DNA of 16,006 nucleotides, from the NCBI GenBank assembly GCA_937995275.1, contig CALKKN010000094.1, positions 1-16,006 of the forward strand. The letters run 5' to 3'. Of the stretch, positions 6,231 through 15,372 are shown in pieces (the first letter of the stretch is position 1; the number at the start of each line of letters is the position of its first letter). The stretch comes from an uncultured Lysobacterales bacterium (GTDB lineage: Bacteria > Pseudomonadota > Gammaproteobacteria > Xanthomonadales > SZUA-36). Position numbers and translations under genes: made by a program. Under the pieces are notes generated by a model. That model made no database searches. It was not told the DNA's origin and worked only from the letters and a program-made list of their open reading frames with translations.

Positions 6231-7411
6231 ACGTGCAGAACGTAAGCATACTCGGAGCGACCGGCTCGATCGGCGACAACACGCTCGACGTCATTGCCCG
6301 CAATGCCGATCGATTCCGGGTGATTGCGCTGACCGCCAGGCGAAACGTGGACAAGCTGGCTGATCAGTGTGCCCGGTTCGACGCCCGGTTCGCTGTCATC
6401 GCCGACCCCGGACTCGCCGGGCGACTGCAAGCCGCCCTGGCGGACCGCAAGGCCCGGGCGGAGGTTCTGACCGGCGTTGACGGCCTGGAGGAGGCCGCCG
6501 GAATGGCGGACACCGATATCGTCATGGCCGCCATCGTCGGGGCAGCCGGCCTCCGGCCGACCTTTCGCGCAGCCCAGTGCGGCAAGAAAATTCTGCTGGC
6601 CAACAAGGAATCCCTGGTCATCGCCGGGGAAGTGTTCACGGCCGAGGCGCGCCGGGCCGGCGCGCGGGTGCTGCCGGTGGATTCCGAGCACAACGCCATC
6701 TTCCAGTCGCTGCCGCCGGCCTTCGCAGACGGCCTGGAAGCAGTCGGCGTCGAGAGGGTCATCCTGACCGCTTCGGGCGGGCCCTTTCTCGACCTGCCCC
6801 GCTCTGCGCTGAGCGGAGTGACGCCCGAACAGGCCTGCAAGCACCCGAACTGGGCCATGGGCCGCAAGATCTCGGTGGATTCCGCCACGCTGATGAACAA
6901 GGGCCTGGAGGTCATCGAAGCGCGGTGGCTGTTCAACGCGCGGCCCGAGCAGATCGAGGTGCTGATCCACCCCCAGAGTATCGTTCACTCCATGGTCACC
7001 TACCGAGATGGCTCGATCCTCGCCCAGCTGGGCACGCCGGACATGCGCACGCCCATCGCTCACGCGCTCGGCTGGCCCGAACGCATTGAAGCCGGCGTCG
7101 ATCGGCTCAATCTTGCACAGATGAGCGAGCTGTCGTTCCATGAGCCCGATCTGGAAAGGTTTCCCTGCCTGGGTCTCGCTTTCGCCGCCATGCGGCGGGG
7201 TGACAGCGCACCCGTGACGTTGAACGCGGCCAACGAAATTGCGGTCGAAAGGTTTCTCGGGGGCCGGCTCAGGTTCGACCGCATTCCGCATCTGGTCGGC
7301 GAGGTACTGGACCGTGTTTCCGTCACGGCGCTGGGCGGCCTCGACGACGTGCTCGAACAGGACAGCCTGGCACGGCGCGTCACCGAAGAACAGGCAGTGA
7401 AACTGCAGTGA
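6227..7411 (+). CDS. dxr: 1-deoxy-D-xylulose 5-phosphate reductoisomerase
   Basis: Second enzyme of the MEP isoprenoid pathway: NADPH- and metal-dependent rearrangement and reduction of DXP to 2-C-methyl-D-erythritol 4-phosphate in the cytoplasm; known target of fosmidomycin. The 394 residues (E. coli 398) hold the NADPH-binding GATGSIGDNTLDVI (10-23), LLANKESLVIAGE (123-135), PVDSEHNAIFQ (150-160, metal ligands D152 and E154), LTASGGPF (180-187), HPNWAMGRKISVDSATLMNKGLEVIEA (206-232, third acidic ligand E228) and HPQSIVHSMVTYRDGS, followed by the C-terminal helical domain. All catalytic residues are present. ATG 6227 overlaps the cdsA stop by 4 nt (ATGA), and its own stop overlaps rseP, so the three are probably translated as a coupled unit. 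Confidence 0.97.
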   Translation: MNVQNVSILGATGSIGDNTLDVIARNADRFRVIALTARRNVDKLADQCARFDARFAVIADPGLAGRLQAALADRKARAEVLTGVDGLEEAAGMADTDIVMAAIVGAAGLRPTFRAAQCGKKILLANKESLVIAGEVFTAEARRAGARVLPVDSEHNAIFQSLPPAFADGLEAVGVERVILTASGGPFLDLPRSALSGVTPEQACKHPNWAMGRKISVDSATLMNKGLEVIEARWLFNARPEQIEVLIHPQSIVHSMVTYRDGSILAQLGTPDMRTPIAHALGWPERIEAGVDRLNLAQMSELSFHEPDLERFPCLGLAFAAMRRGDSAPVTLNAANEIAVERFLGGRLRFDRIPHLVGEVLDRVSVTALGGLDDVLEQDSLARRVTEEQAVKLQ

Positions 7412-8784
7412 GCGAAATTTTCGGATCAATCTGGTGGCTGCTGGTCACGCTGGGCCTGCTGATCACCTTCCACGAGTTCGGCCACTTCTGGGTGGCGCGG
7501 CGGCTGGGTGTTCGCGTGCTGCGCTTCTCGGTCGGGTTCGGGCGCCCCCTCTGGTCGCGGCGAGACGCCGAGGGGACCGAGTACGCCGTGGCCGCCTTTC
7601 CGCTGGGCGGCTACGTCAAGATGCTCGACGAACGCGAGGGCGAAGTGCCGCCCGACCAGCTCGGTCAAGCCTTCAACCGCAAGCCGGTCGCCACCCGCAT
7701 CGCCATCGTCGCCGCCGGCCCGGTTTTCAACCTGGTCTTCGCGGTGCTGGCTTTCTGGCTGATGTTCCTGGTCGGTATCCCGGAGTCGCGCCCCCTCATC
7801 GGATCGGTGTCCGGCATCGCGGCCGAGGCGGGTATCGAGCCCGGGGATGCGATCGCCCGCGTGGATGGCGAAGATACCCGCACCTGGTCGCATGCCATTC
7901 TCGACCTGATCGCCCACGCGTTGGACCGGGACACCATCACCGTGACGGTCGAGAACGCCGCCGGAGAGAGGTCGGACCACCTGCTGGATCTCTCCGAGTT
8001 GCCGGATGATTTCAGCGAGGAGAACACGCTGCAAGCCATCGGCATGGAGCCGTGGCGGCTGACAGTCCCACCGGTCGTCGGAACCGTTTCCCCGGACAGC
8101 CCTGCAGAACTGGCCGGAATCCGGGCGGGTGACCGGTTCGTCTTCATCGGGGGCGAGGAGGTCCCGAGCTGGTCCTGGATCGGAAACCTGGTCCAGGAAC
8201 ATGGCCGGGCGGACCAACCGCTGCCGATTCAGGTCGATCGGGACGGTACCCGGCTGGACCTGGAGGTGCGGCCGCGCAAAGAGCGCTCCGGGTTGTTCTC
8301 AAGCCGCTTGCTGCTCGGAGTGACCAACGCCGAAATCACCGGCGAGCAGCGCGCCTCCCTCGAGCGTGCGGCCATCACGCTGCGCCTGGGCCCGGTGGAA
8401 GGCCTGTGGGCGGCCGTGCAGGAAACCTGGCGCCTGACGGGCTCGACCCTCGGACTGCTGGGGCGGATGATCACCGGCTCGGCGTCCGTGAAGAACCTGT
8501 CCGGCCCCATCAGCATCGCCCAGTTCGCCAACACTTCGGCCTCCGCGGGCGTGTCGCACTTCCTCTTCTTCCTGGGCGCAATCAGCCTGAGCCTGGGCAT
8601 CCTGAACCTGCTGCCCATCCCGGTGCTGGACGGCGGTCATCTGCTTTATTACCTGATAGAATTGGCCAAAGGCAGCCCGGTATCTGAGCAGGCTCAGATA
8701 GCGGGCCAATATTTTGGGCTGATCGCACTGGCCTGCCTGATGAGCCTGGCGTTCATCAACGATATTTTGCGGCTGGTCGGATAG
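7408..8784 (+). CDS. rseP: RseP/MucP-type site-2 intramembrane zinc protease
   Basis: An inner-membrane metalloprotease that cuts the anti-sigma factor RseA/MucA within the membrane after the first DegS-type cut, releasing sigma E. The 458 residues (E. coli 450) show a first membrane span with the zinc motif HEFGH (H22, E23, H26), the membrane-associated beta hairpin with FPLGGYVKMLDE (64-74), a second span (about 101-122), two periplasmic PDZ domains (about 127-205 and 221-293, the second with PAELAGIRAGDRFVFIGGE), a third span with LNLLPIPVLDGGHLLYYLIE (399-418; D408 is the third zinc ligand) and a final span. Catalytic residues are complete. The start is GTG 7408, overlapping the dxr stop by 4 nt. 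Its substrate genes are not in the window. Confidence 0.96.
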   Translation: MSEIFGSIWWLLVTLGLLITFHEFGHFWVARRLGVRVLRFSVGFGRPLWSRRDAEGTEYAVAAFPLGGYVKMLDEREGEVPPDQLGQAFNRKPVATRIAIVAAGPVFNLVFAVLAFWLMFLVGIPESRPLIGSVSGIAAEAGIEPGDAIARVDGEDTRTWSHAILDLIAHALDRDTITVTVENAAGERSDHLLDLSELPDDFSEENTLQAIGMEPWRLTVPPVVGTVSPDSPAELAGIRAGDRFVFIGGEEVPSWSWIGNLVQEHGRADQPLPIQVDRDGTRLDLEVRPRKERSGLFSSRLLLGVTNAEITGEQRASLERAAITLRLGPVEGLWAAVQETWRLTGSTLGLLGRMITGSASVKNLSGPISIAQFANTSASAGVSHFLFFLGAISLSLGILNLLPIPVLDGGHLLYYLIELAKGSPVSEQAQIAGQYFGLIALACLMSLAFINDILRLVG

Positions 8785-8850
8785 ACTTCAGCACCGCGCC
8801 GGACCACCCGGCAGCGACCCGGGAAATGGAACCGTTACGGATCTGAACCA

Positions 8851-11310
8851 ATGATAAGAATATCCGCGCTGATTCTGAGCTGTCTCCTGTGGGCAACCGC
8901 TGTGCACGGAGCAGATTCTTTCGTCATCGCGGATATTCGGGTCGAAGGGCTGCAACGCATTTCCGAAGGCACGGTATACAGCTACCTGCCGCTCAACCGG
9001 GGTGACCAGCTTACGCCCTCCGCGACACGGTCGGCAATTCGGGAACTCTACCGCACCGGGTTTTTCCAGGACATCGCCTTCGGCCGTGAAGGGAATATCC
9101 TCGTTATCACCGTGCGGGAACGCCCGGCCATCGCCTCCGTCAACCTTTCGGGCAACAAGGCGATCAAGGATGAAGACCTGTTCCGGGTGCTGAACGATAT
9201 CGGCCTGTCCGAAGGCGAGGTTTTCGACCGCCTGGTGCTCGACCGCCTGCAGCAGGAACTGGTCAAGCAGTACTACAGCCAGGGCCGTTACGCGGTCCAG
9301 GTGGACACGCGGGTCACCGAACTCGAGCGCAACCGTGTGCGGGTGGCCATCGTCATCGATGAAGGCGACGTCGCGGAAATCCGCCACATCAACATCGTCG
9401 GCAACGAAACGTTCACGGACAAGGAAATCCAGAAGGACTTCGAAGCCGACATCAAGCCCTTCTGGAAATTCTGGTCGAAGGAGGGGCAGTATTCGCGCGA
9501 AAAACTGTCCGGCGACATCGAAAAGCTCAGATCCTTCTACCTGGACCGTGGCTACGTGGATTTCAACGTCGAATCCACACAGGTCTCCATCAGCCCGAAC
9601 AATGAGGACATCTACATCACGGCGAATATCGTGGAGGGTGATGTCTACGGCGTCGACGAGGTTCAGCTCACCGGCGACCTCGTCATCGACGAGGGAACAC
9701 TGCGCCGCCTTATCGTCATGCAGCCCGGCGAAATATTCTCGCGCAAGAAGGTCGAGCAAAGCGTCGAGAACATTACCGGCATCCTTGCCAACATCGGCTA
9801 CGCGTTCGCCAACGTCAACCCGATCACCGACGTCGATCGCGACAACCGCCTGGTGTCGATCAACTTTTTCGTCGATCCGGGCAAACGCGTGTATATCCGG
9901 CGGATCACCTTCAGGGGCAACACCAAGACCAAGGACGAGGTGCTGCGCCGGGAAATGCGCCAGATGGAAGGGGCCTGGTTCTCACAGGTGGCCATCGACC
10001 GGTCGAAGGTGCGCATGCAGCGCCTTACCTACTTCGAAACCGTCGAAATCGAGACACCGGCCGTGCCTGGCACCGACGACCAGATCGACGTCATCGTGAG
10101 CGTGGTCGAGCGGCCCGCCGGCAGCTTCACGGTCGGCCTCGGGTACTCGCAGGTGCAGGGCATCATCGCCTCGCTGAGCATTCAGCAGGACAACTTCATC
10201 GGCAGCGGCAAGCGCCTCGGGCTCGGCGTTTCCTACAGCAGCATCATCAAGAGCCTGAACATCTCCTACGACAATCCCTACTGGACGCAGGACGGGGTCA
10301 GCCGGGGCTTTTACGCCCGCTACCAGGAGTTCGACCAGGGGGCGGCGAACATTTCCACGTTCACCAGTAGCGAATGGGCGCTGGGCGTGAATTTCGGCGT
10401 CCCGGTCACCGAGGTGGACTACCTGCGCAGCGGCGGCGGCTTCCGCCATTCGCAGCTGAACATCGGGCAATTCGTCTCGGAATGCGTAGAGTTCGACGAG
10501 GAAGGGAACTGCATCCAGTTCGAATTTTTCCTGGCGCCGGTCCTGGGCGACCCGCTGTCCTACTCGCTCGATTTTGATGGTAATGGCGTCCTGACCAGTA
10601 ACGAGCGCGAGTTCGACGTGATCGACTGGACCGTCAGCTGGACCCGCGACAGCCGCAATCACTTCCTGAACCCGTCGCGCGGTTCGGCGCAGTCGCTTAC
10701 ATTGCAGATGGCTATTCCGGGCAGCACCCGCGAGTATTACAAAATCTACTACCGCGGGGCCAAGTACTGGCCGATCTGGGGCGGCCTGGTGTTCTCGGTG
10801 CGCGGCAACCTCGGCTACGGCGACTCTTACGACAGCTACGACAAGGACTCGCTGGCCGATCCGATGGGTACGACAGACGAGATCCTCTCCGGCAACTGCG
10901 ATCCCACCGACCTCGTGCAGCTGGACACCGGTCTGCCGTTTTACGAGCATTTCTACAGCGGCGGTGTCCGCGACCTGCGCGGCTACGACGACAACACGTT
11001 GGGGCCGAAAGACGCTTTCTGCCGGTCCATCGGCGGCGACCTCAAGGTTGCCGGCGGCATGGAACTGGCCTTTCCCACGCCGTTTGTCGGTAACCAGAGC
11101 GGCACCCGCATCGCCCTGTTCGTGGATACCGGTTACGTATACGAGAATATCAATGCCTTCGAGGTCGATAAGCTGCGCGGATCCTTTGGCCTGTCCGTGA
11201 CCTGGGAGGCGCCGATCGGCCCGATCGTGATCTCCTACGCGTTCCCGTTCCGCGACCGCGAGGGCGATCGCACCGAGGACCTGCAGTTCTCCTTCGGCAC
11301 GACATTCTAG
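8851..11310 (+). CDS. bamA: outer membrane protein assembly factor BamA
   Basis: BamA is the Omp85 barrel that folds and inserts beta-barrel proteins in the outer membrane. The 819 residues (E. coli 810) comprise a signal peptide (about 1-20, cut near AVHG/AD), five POTRA domains (about 24-91, 92-172, 175-263, 266-344, 347-421) and a 16-strand barrel from about 422. The conserved loop-6 motif is LRGYDDNTLGP (709-719) and the chain ends in LQFSFGTTF with the C-terminal aromatic beta signal. Two unusual points: residues 574-585 match a canonical EF-hand calcium loop (DFDGNGVLTSNE) in a predicted surface loop, and that loop also has Cys545 and Cys554; two further Cys (683, 724) flank the loop-6 region. 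ATG 8851 is supported by the signal peptide; the ribosome site is weak (GGA at 8839-8841). It lies 66 bp after rseP. Confidence 0.97.
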   Translation: MIRISALILSCLLWATAVHGADSFVIADIRVEGLQRISEGTVYSYLPLNRGDQLTPSATRSAIRELYRTGFFQDIAFGREGNILVITVRERPAIASVNLSGNKAIKDEDLFRVLNDIGLSEGEVFDRLVLDRLQQELVKQYYSQGRYAVQVDTRVTELERNRVRVAIVIDEGDVAEIRHINIVGNETFTDKEIQKDFEADIKPFWKFWSKEGQYSREKLSGDIEKLRSFYLDRGYVDFNVESTQVSISPNNEDIYITANIVEGDVYGVDEVQLTGDLVIDEGTLRRLIVMQPGEIFSRKKVEQSVENITGILANIGYAFANVNPITDVDRDNRLVSINFFVDPGKRVYIRRITFRGNTKTKDEVLRREMRQMEGAWFSQVAIDRSKVRMQRLTYFETVEIETPAVPGTDDQIDVIVSVVERPAGSFTVGLGYSQVQGIIASLSIQQDNFIGSGKRLGLGVSYSSIIKSLNISYDNPYWTQDGVSRGFYARYQEFDQGAANISTFTSSEWALGVNFGVPVTEVDYLRSGGGFRHSQLNIGQFVSECVEFDEEGNCIQFEFFLAPVLGDPLSYSLDFDGNGVLTSNEREFDVIDWTVSWTRDSRNHFLNPSRGSAQSLTLQMAIPGSTREYYKIYYRGAKYWPIWGGLVFSVRGNLGYGDSYDSYDKDSLADPMGTTDEILSGNCDPTDLVQLDTGLPFYEHFYSGGVRDLRGYDDNTLGPKDAFCRSIGGDLKVAGGMELAFPTPFVGNQSGTRIALFVDTGYVYENINAFEVDKLRGSFGLSVTWEAPIGPIVISYAFPFRDREGDRTEDLQFSFGTTF

Positions 11311-11359
11311 CCCTCCGAAATCGCTAGAAAATGGCTGTCCTCCGTGTACAATACGGAAT

Positions 11360-11893
11360 ATGCGTAAGTGCGCCCGCATAATTTCCGTCCTGGTGCTCGG
11401 TCTGGTATTCGCTGCCACGGCCGAGGCCCAGCAATTGCGCATCGGCTATGTCGACATGAAAAAGGTCCTGGACAACGCGCCGCAGGTTCTGGCGGGGCGC
11501 GCCCGCCTCGACCAGGAGTTCCGCGCGCGCAACGACGCCATCGAGCTCGACGAGGTGCGCGCCAATGCGCTGGAGGCACGACTGGCGCAAGGTGACGTGT
11601 CGGCGGACGGCCGGGTTCAACTCGAACGGGACTTGCGTGAAATGCGCCGCAACATCACCCGCCGCAAGGAAGACCTCCGGGACGAACTTTCTTTCCGCCG
11701 CACCGAGGAAGTGCAAAGCCTCGAAGAACAGATCAACGTCGCCGTGCAGGAAATCGCGGAGCGCAACGGATACGACCTGATCGTCTCGAGCCCGGTGATC
11801 TACGCCAACCCGGACCTGGACATCACCGACATGATCCTCGAACAGCTGGAGGTGGAATTCGCAGCCGACCAGTTGGAACTCGGTACGCCCTGA
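11360..11893 (+). CDS. skp: Skp/OmpH-family periplasmic chaperone
   Basis: Skp is a trimeric periplasmic chaperone that holds unfolded outer-membrane proteins on the way to BamA. The 177 residues (E. coli 161) begin with a signal peptide, MRKCARIISVLVLGLVFAATAEA, cut after residue 23. Mature sequence starts QQLRIGYVDMKKVLDNAPQV, the usual OmpH opening, followed by a long Arg/Glu-rich helical coiled coil (about 45-135, the tentacle) and a closing segment with IAERNGYDLIVSSPVIYANPDLDITDMILEQL that returns to the trimer core. It lies 49 bp after bamA, its usual partner. A TACAAT at 11347-11352 resembles a -10 but lacks a matching -35. The start codon is clear from the signal peptide. Confidence 0.93.
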   Translation: MRKCARIISVLVLGLVFAATAEAQQLRIGYVDMKKVLDNAPQVLAGRARLDQEFRARNDAIELDEVRANALEARLAQGDVSADGRVQLERDLREMRRNITRRKEDLRDELSFRRTEEVQSLEEQINVAVQEIAERNGYDLIVSSPVIYANPDLDITDMILEQLEVEFAADQLELGTP

Positions 11894-11907
11894 TCCTCCC
11901 CTGGCGG

Positions 11908-12957
11908 ATGTCCCCCCAAAAGCGCCAGTACACCCTCGCGGACCTCAGCGCCCGATTCGAGCTCGACCTGCACGGTTCCGGCGAGCATGTCGTCGACGGC
12001 GTCGGCACGCTCATGTCCGCCGGGCCCCGGGAAGTCACCTTCCTCGCCAACCCCGCATACCGCAAGGAACTGCCGGGCACGAAGGCGGGCGTGGTCATCC
12101 TGGGACCCGCCGATGCGCCCGACTGCCCGACCCATTGCCTGGTGGCGGCTGATCCGTACCTGGCCTACGCCCGCCTGGCCACGTTGTTCGATCCTCGACC
12201 GGCCCCCGCGCCCGGCATCCATGCGACCGCAGTGATCGCCGACTCGGCCCGCCTGGGCGACCAGGTCAGCATCGGCGCCAACGCGGTGATCGGCGACCAC
12301 TGCGAGATCGGCGATGGCTGCGCAATCGGACCGGGGAGCGTTATCGAACCGGCCTGCACGCTCGGCGAGAATTGCCGCCTGTATGCCAACGTATCGCTGG
12401 GATACGGCACCCGGCTGGGCAAGCGTGTCATGATCCATCCCGGCGCCGTTCTGGGCGCCGATGGCTTCGGCATCGCCTTTGCCGGCGACCATTGGGAGAA
12501 GGTGCCGCAGCTCGGCGCCGTAGTCGTCGGCGACGACTGCGAGATTGGCGCCAGTACCTGCATCGACCGCGGGGCCGTGGGGGACACGGTTCTCGAGGAA
12601 GACGTGCGCATCGACAACCTGTGCCAGATCGGGCACAACGTACAAATCGGGGCGCACACCGCCATCGCCGGCAGGTCCGCAATAGCGGGCAGCACCCGGA
12701 TCGGCCGCTACTGTCTGCTCGCCGGTGGAGCGGGACTCGCTGGCCATATCGAAATAGCCGACCGCACCACGATCGCCGCCGACAGCACGCTGTTCCGGTC
12801 CGTGCGCGAATCGGGCATTACAGTGTCGGCCCAGCTGCCCGCCCAGCCGATACGCGAGTGGCAGCGCAACCTGATCAGGCTGCGCAAACTGGACCAACTC
12901 GCGCACCGCGTTCAATCTCTCGAAAAACAACAGGGAAAATCTTCAAACGATGAATAA
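11908..12957 (+). CDS. lpxD: UDP-3-O-(3-hydroxyacyl)glucosamine N-acyltransferase
   Basis: Third step of lipid A synthesis: transfer of a 3-hydroxyacyl chain from ACP to the 2-amino group of UDP-3-O-acylglucosamine in the cytoplasm. The 349 residues (E. coli 341) have an N-terminal uridine-binding domain ([16 protein letters not shown]..., with [13 protein letters not shown] at 43-55), a left-handed beta helix of I/V-G hexapeptides (about 103-300) and a C-terminal helix (about 315-341). The catalytic histidine is H243 in [17 protein letters not shown] and GADGFGIAF (183-191) are typical. ATG 11908 lies 14 nt after skp with a poor ribosome site. The 3' end overlaps fabZ by 8 nt. Acyl length preference cannot be read reliably here. 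Confidence 0.96.
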   Translation: MSPQKRQYTLADLSARFELDLHGSGEHVVDGVGTLMSAGPREVTFLANPAYRKELPGTKAGVVILGPADAPDCPTHCLVAADPYLAYARLATLFDPRPAPAPGIHATAVIADSARLGDQVSIGANAVIGDHCEIGDGCAIGPGSVIEPACTLGENCRLYANVSLGYGTRLGKRVMIHPGAVLGADGFGIAFAGDHWEKVPQLGAVVVGDDCEIGASTCIDRGAVGDTVLEEDVRIDNLCQIGHNVQIGAHTAIAGRSAIAGSTRIGRYCLLAGGAGLAGHIEIADRTTIAADSTLFRSVRESGITVSAQLPAQPIREWQRNLIRLRKLDQLAHRVQSLEKQQGKSSNDE

Positions 12958-13417
12958 TTCAGTTCTGCCCGGCCCGGTCGAGGCCGGCAAGATCATGCAG
13001 TACCTGCCGCACAGGTACCCGTTCCTGCTGATCGACCGCGTGGTCTCGATGGAGCTCGAACCGGAAAAGCGGGTGACGGCCATCAAAAACGTGACGATCA
13101 ACGAGCCGTTCTTCGACGGCCATTTTCCGGGCAACCCGGTCTTCCCCGGCGTGCTGATGATCGAATCGATGGCCCAGACCGCCGGCATGCTGACGCACCT
13201 GACGGCCGAGATGGAGGGCAGGAAGGGCGAGCTGTACTACCTGGTCAAGGTGGAAAAAGCGCGTTTCAACAAGATTGTGGTCCCCGGCGACCAGTTGTTG
13301 CTGGATGTCGTCCAGAAACGCATCGTGCGCGGCATGGGCAGCTATCACTGCATGGCGAGCGTGGAAGGCAAGCGCGTCGCGAGCTGCGAAATTCTTTGCG
13401 CAGGACGCAAGGAATGA
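12950..13417 (+). CDS. fabZ: 3-hydroxyacyl-ACP dehydratase FabZ
   Basis: Dehydrates 3-hydroxyacyl-ACP in fatty-acid elongation and so competes with LpxA and LpxD for the same substrates, which explains its conserved place between their genes. The 155-residue hot-dog-fold protein carries [13 protein letters not shown] (19-31), [20 protein letters not shown] (57-76; catalytic H58 and E72) and [23 protein letters not shown]. Length and motifs are normal. ATG 12950 lies inside the end of lpxD (8-nt overlap), and the stop overlaps the lpxA start (ATGA), so the lpxD-fabZ-lpxA block is probably translationally coupled. Confidence 0.97.
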   Translation: MNNSVLPGPVEAGKIMQYLPHRYPFLLIDRVVSMELEPEKRVTAIKNVTINEPFFDGHFPGNPVFPGVLMIESMAQTAGMLTHLTAEMEGRKGELYYLVKVEKARFNKIVVPGDQLLLDVVQKRIVRGMGSYHCMASVEGKRVASCEILCAGRKE

Positions 13418-14190
13418 GTCGGATTCACGAGACGGCTCTGGTCGACCCGGCGGCCCGCATCGCGGACGACGTCGAAATCGGAGCGTTCAGCCTCGTCGGG
13501 CCCAAGGTAACCATCGGCCCCGGGAGCCGGATCGGCCCGCACGTCGTCGTCACCGGCCGCACCACGATCGGCGAAAACACGCGCATATTCCAGTTTGCCT
13601 CCATCGGTGAGGAGCCCCAGGACAAGAAGTACGCCGGCGAGGACACCGAGCTGATCATCGGCGACAACACCACGATTCGCGAGTTGTGCACGTTCAGCCG
13701 CGGCACGGTGCAGGGCGGCGGCAAGACAATCATCGGCAACAACAACTGGATCATGGCCTGCGTGCACATCGCCCACGACTGCCTCCTGGGCGACAACATC
13801 ATCATGGCCAACAATGCGTCGCTGGCGGGGCACGTAACGGTCGGTGACTGGGCCATACTGTCCGGCTATTCGCTGATTCATCAGTTTTGCAACGTCGGCG
13901 AACACAGCTTCACATCGTTCGCCAGCCACGTGAACCAGAGCATTCCGCCCTACGTAACCGTCTCGGGCGAAAAGGCCAGGGCCAAAGGCGTCAATACCGA
14001 GGGATTGAAACGCCGCGGTTACACACCGGAGCAGATTCAGCAGGTGCGCCGGGCTTACAAGGTGCTCTACCGATCGGGATTGCGGCTCGAGGAGGCCCGG
14101 GAACGCCTGGAGGAAATGGCTGCGGATCACGCGGAGGTCAGACCGCTCGTGGAATTCCTCGATACCACGGAAAAAAGCTTCATCCGTTAA
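13414..14190 (+). CDS. lpxA: UDP-N-acetylglucosamine acyltransferase LpxA
   Basis: First step of lipid A synthesis: a 3-hydroxyacyl chain moves from ACP to the 3-OH of UDP-GlcNAc. The 258 residues (E. coli 262) form a hexapeptide left-handed beta helix (about 1-180) and a helical C-terminus with VNTEGLKRRGY. The catalytic His is H121 in HIAHD; H140 (AGH) and H156 (HQFC) match E. coli H144 and H160. Counting from these, the acyl-length ruler residue (E. coli G173, P. aeruginosa M169) is F169 here, a bulky residue that predicts a chain shorter than C14. ATG 13414 overlaps the fabZ stop by 4 nt; the frame is open slightly upstream to 13396, but family similarity starts at [10 protein letters not shown]. 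Confidence 0.96.
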   Translation: MSRIHETALVDPAARIADDVEIGAFSLVGPKVTIGPGSRIGPHVVVTGRTTIGENTRIFQFASIGEEPQDKKYAGEDTELIIGDNTTIRELCTFSRGTVQGGGKTIIGNNNWIMACVHIAHDCLLGDNIIMANNASLAGHVTVGDWAILSGYSLIHQFCNVGEHSFTSFASHVNQSIPPYVTVSGEKARAKGVNTEGLKRRGYTPEQIQQVRRAYKVLYRSGLRLEEARERLEEMAADHAEVRPLVEFLDTTEKSFIR

Positions 14191-14208
14191 GGGCCGCCGA
14201 CGCCCGCC

Positions 14209-15372
14209 ATGGCCGCCGACACACCGACCATTGCCCTGGTTGCCGGAGAATCGTCCGGGGATCAACTTGGCGCCGCCCTGGTGGAAAGTCTGCGGGCGCG
14301 GTATCCGGCCGCGCGGTTCTGCGGCGTCGGCGGACAGCGCATGCAGGCCGCCGGGGTCGAGGCTTGGTGGGATTCCGAGGAGCTGGCGGTGATGGGGCTG
14401 TTCGAAGTGCTCGAGCACTTCCCACGACTGCTCAGGCTTCGCCGCGACCTGCACCGGCGCCTGCTGAACGCGCGGCCCGACGTCTTCGTCGGCATCGACG
14501 CGCCGGATTTCAACCTGGGCCTGGAAATCAAGCTGCGCCGCGCGGACATCCGGACCGTCCAGTATGTCAGCCCAACCGTGTGGGCCTGGCGCCAGGGACG
14601 GGTCCGGAAGGTCCGCCGGGCAGCCGACCTGGTCATGTGCCTGTTTCCGTTCGAACCGGAGTTCTACGCCCGTCACGACGTTTCGGCCACCTACGTCGGG
14701 CACCCAATGGCCGACCAGATCGAGCCGGACGAAAATCCCGGCGCGGCCCGGGCGGCGCTCGGGCTCGACCCGGCTGCGCCGACCGTCGCATTGCTGCCCG
14801 GTAGCCGCGCCAGCGAGGTCGGCCTGCTGGCCGGACCCATGATCGAGGCGGTTGCCTTGCTGCGTGAGCGCGAGCCCGGCCTGCAGTTCGTTGCGGCCAT
14901 GGCCAGCGACAGGACCCGGGGCATTTTCGAGCAGGCCATGCAGGATTTGGGGCGCACCGACATCGCGCTGATTCAGGGCCGGCCCCGGCAAGTCATGGCC
15001 GCGGCGAGCGTGGTCCTTTGTGCATCCGGAACCGCGACCCTCGAGACCATGCTGGTCAATCGGCCGATGGTGATGACCTATCGGATCACCCGCCCGACCT
15101 ACCTGCTGGCCAAACACCTGAAGCTGATCAGGCCGCAGCTGTTTGCCCTGCCGAACATCCTCGCAGGCGAAGCCCTGGTGCCGGAACTGATGCAGGACGA
15201 GGCCAGCGGCGCGAACCTGGCGAGAGCGGCGCTTCACTGGCTGGAGCATCCGCAGGAAGCCGCTGCATTGCGCCGGCGGTTCGCCGGGTTGCACGAGCAG
15301 TTGCGCTGCCGCGCCAGCGACCAGGCAGCGGCAGCCGTGGCCAGCGTCATCGACCGTGAACCCGCCACGTAG
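14209..15372 (+). CDS. lpxB: lipid A disaccharide synthase
   Basis: A GT-B-fold, membrane-surface glycosyltransferase that joins 2,3-diacylglucosamine-1-phosphate (lipid X) to UDP-2,3-diacylglucosamine. The 387 residues (E. coli 382) carry [14 protein letters not shown] (11-24), [13 protein letters not shown] (37-49), [13 protein letters not shown] (94-106, including the catalytic Asp region), [18 protein letters not shown], a nucleotide-binding [10 protein letters not shown] and [18 protein letters not shown]. Length and motifs are normal. ATG 14209 is 18 nt after lpxA. It overlaps rnhB by 17 nt. LpxC and LpxH, needed between LpxA and LpxB, are not in the window, as is usual for this cluster. 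Confidence 0.96.
   Translation: MAADTPTIALVAGESSGDQLGAALVESLRARYPAARFCGVGGQRMQAAGVEAWWDSEELAVMGLFEVLEHFPRLLRLRRDLHRRLLNARPDVFVGIDAPDFNLGLEIKLRRADIRTVQYVSPTVWAWRQGRVRKVRRAADLVMCLFPFEPEFYARHDVSATYVGHPMADQIEPDENPGAARAALGLDPAAPTVALLPGSRASEVGLLAGPMIEAVALLREREPGLQFVAAMASDRTRGIFEQAMQDLGRTDIALIQGRPRQVMAAASVVLCASGTATLETMLVNRPMVMTYRITRPTYLLAKHLKLIRPQLFALPNILAGEALVPELMQDEASGANLARAALHWLEHPQEAAALRRRFAGLHEQLRCRASDQAAAAVASVIDREPAT

Noticed and set aside
8828..8846. Sigma E promoter before bamA (GGAACC ... TCTGA)
   Set aside because: The two elements are only 8 bp apart, while sigma E promoters need about 16.
11324..11359. Promoter for skp based on TACAAT at 11347-11352
   Set aside because: The hexamer at the right distance upstream (CTAGAA) does not resemble a -35, and the start would fall at the ATG itself. 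Co-transcription with bamA is simpler.
9982..11442. Minus-strand frame of 486 codons opposite bamA
   Set aside because: Antisense to a clear BamA; composition follows the reverse of its codons and no domain is recognisable.
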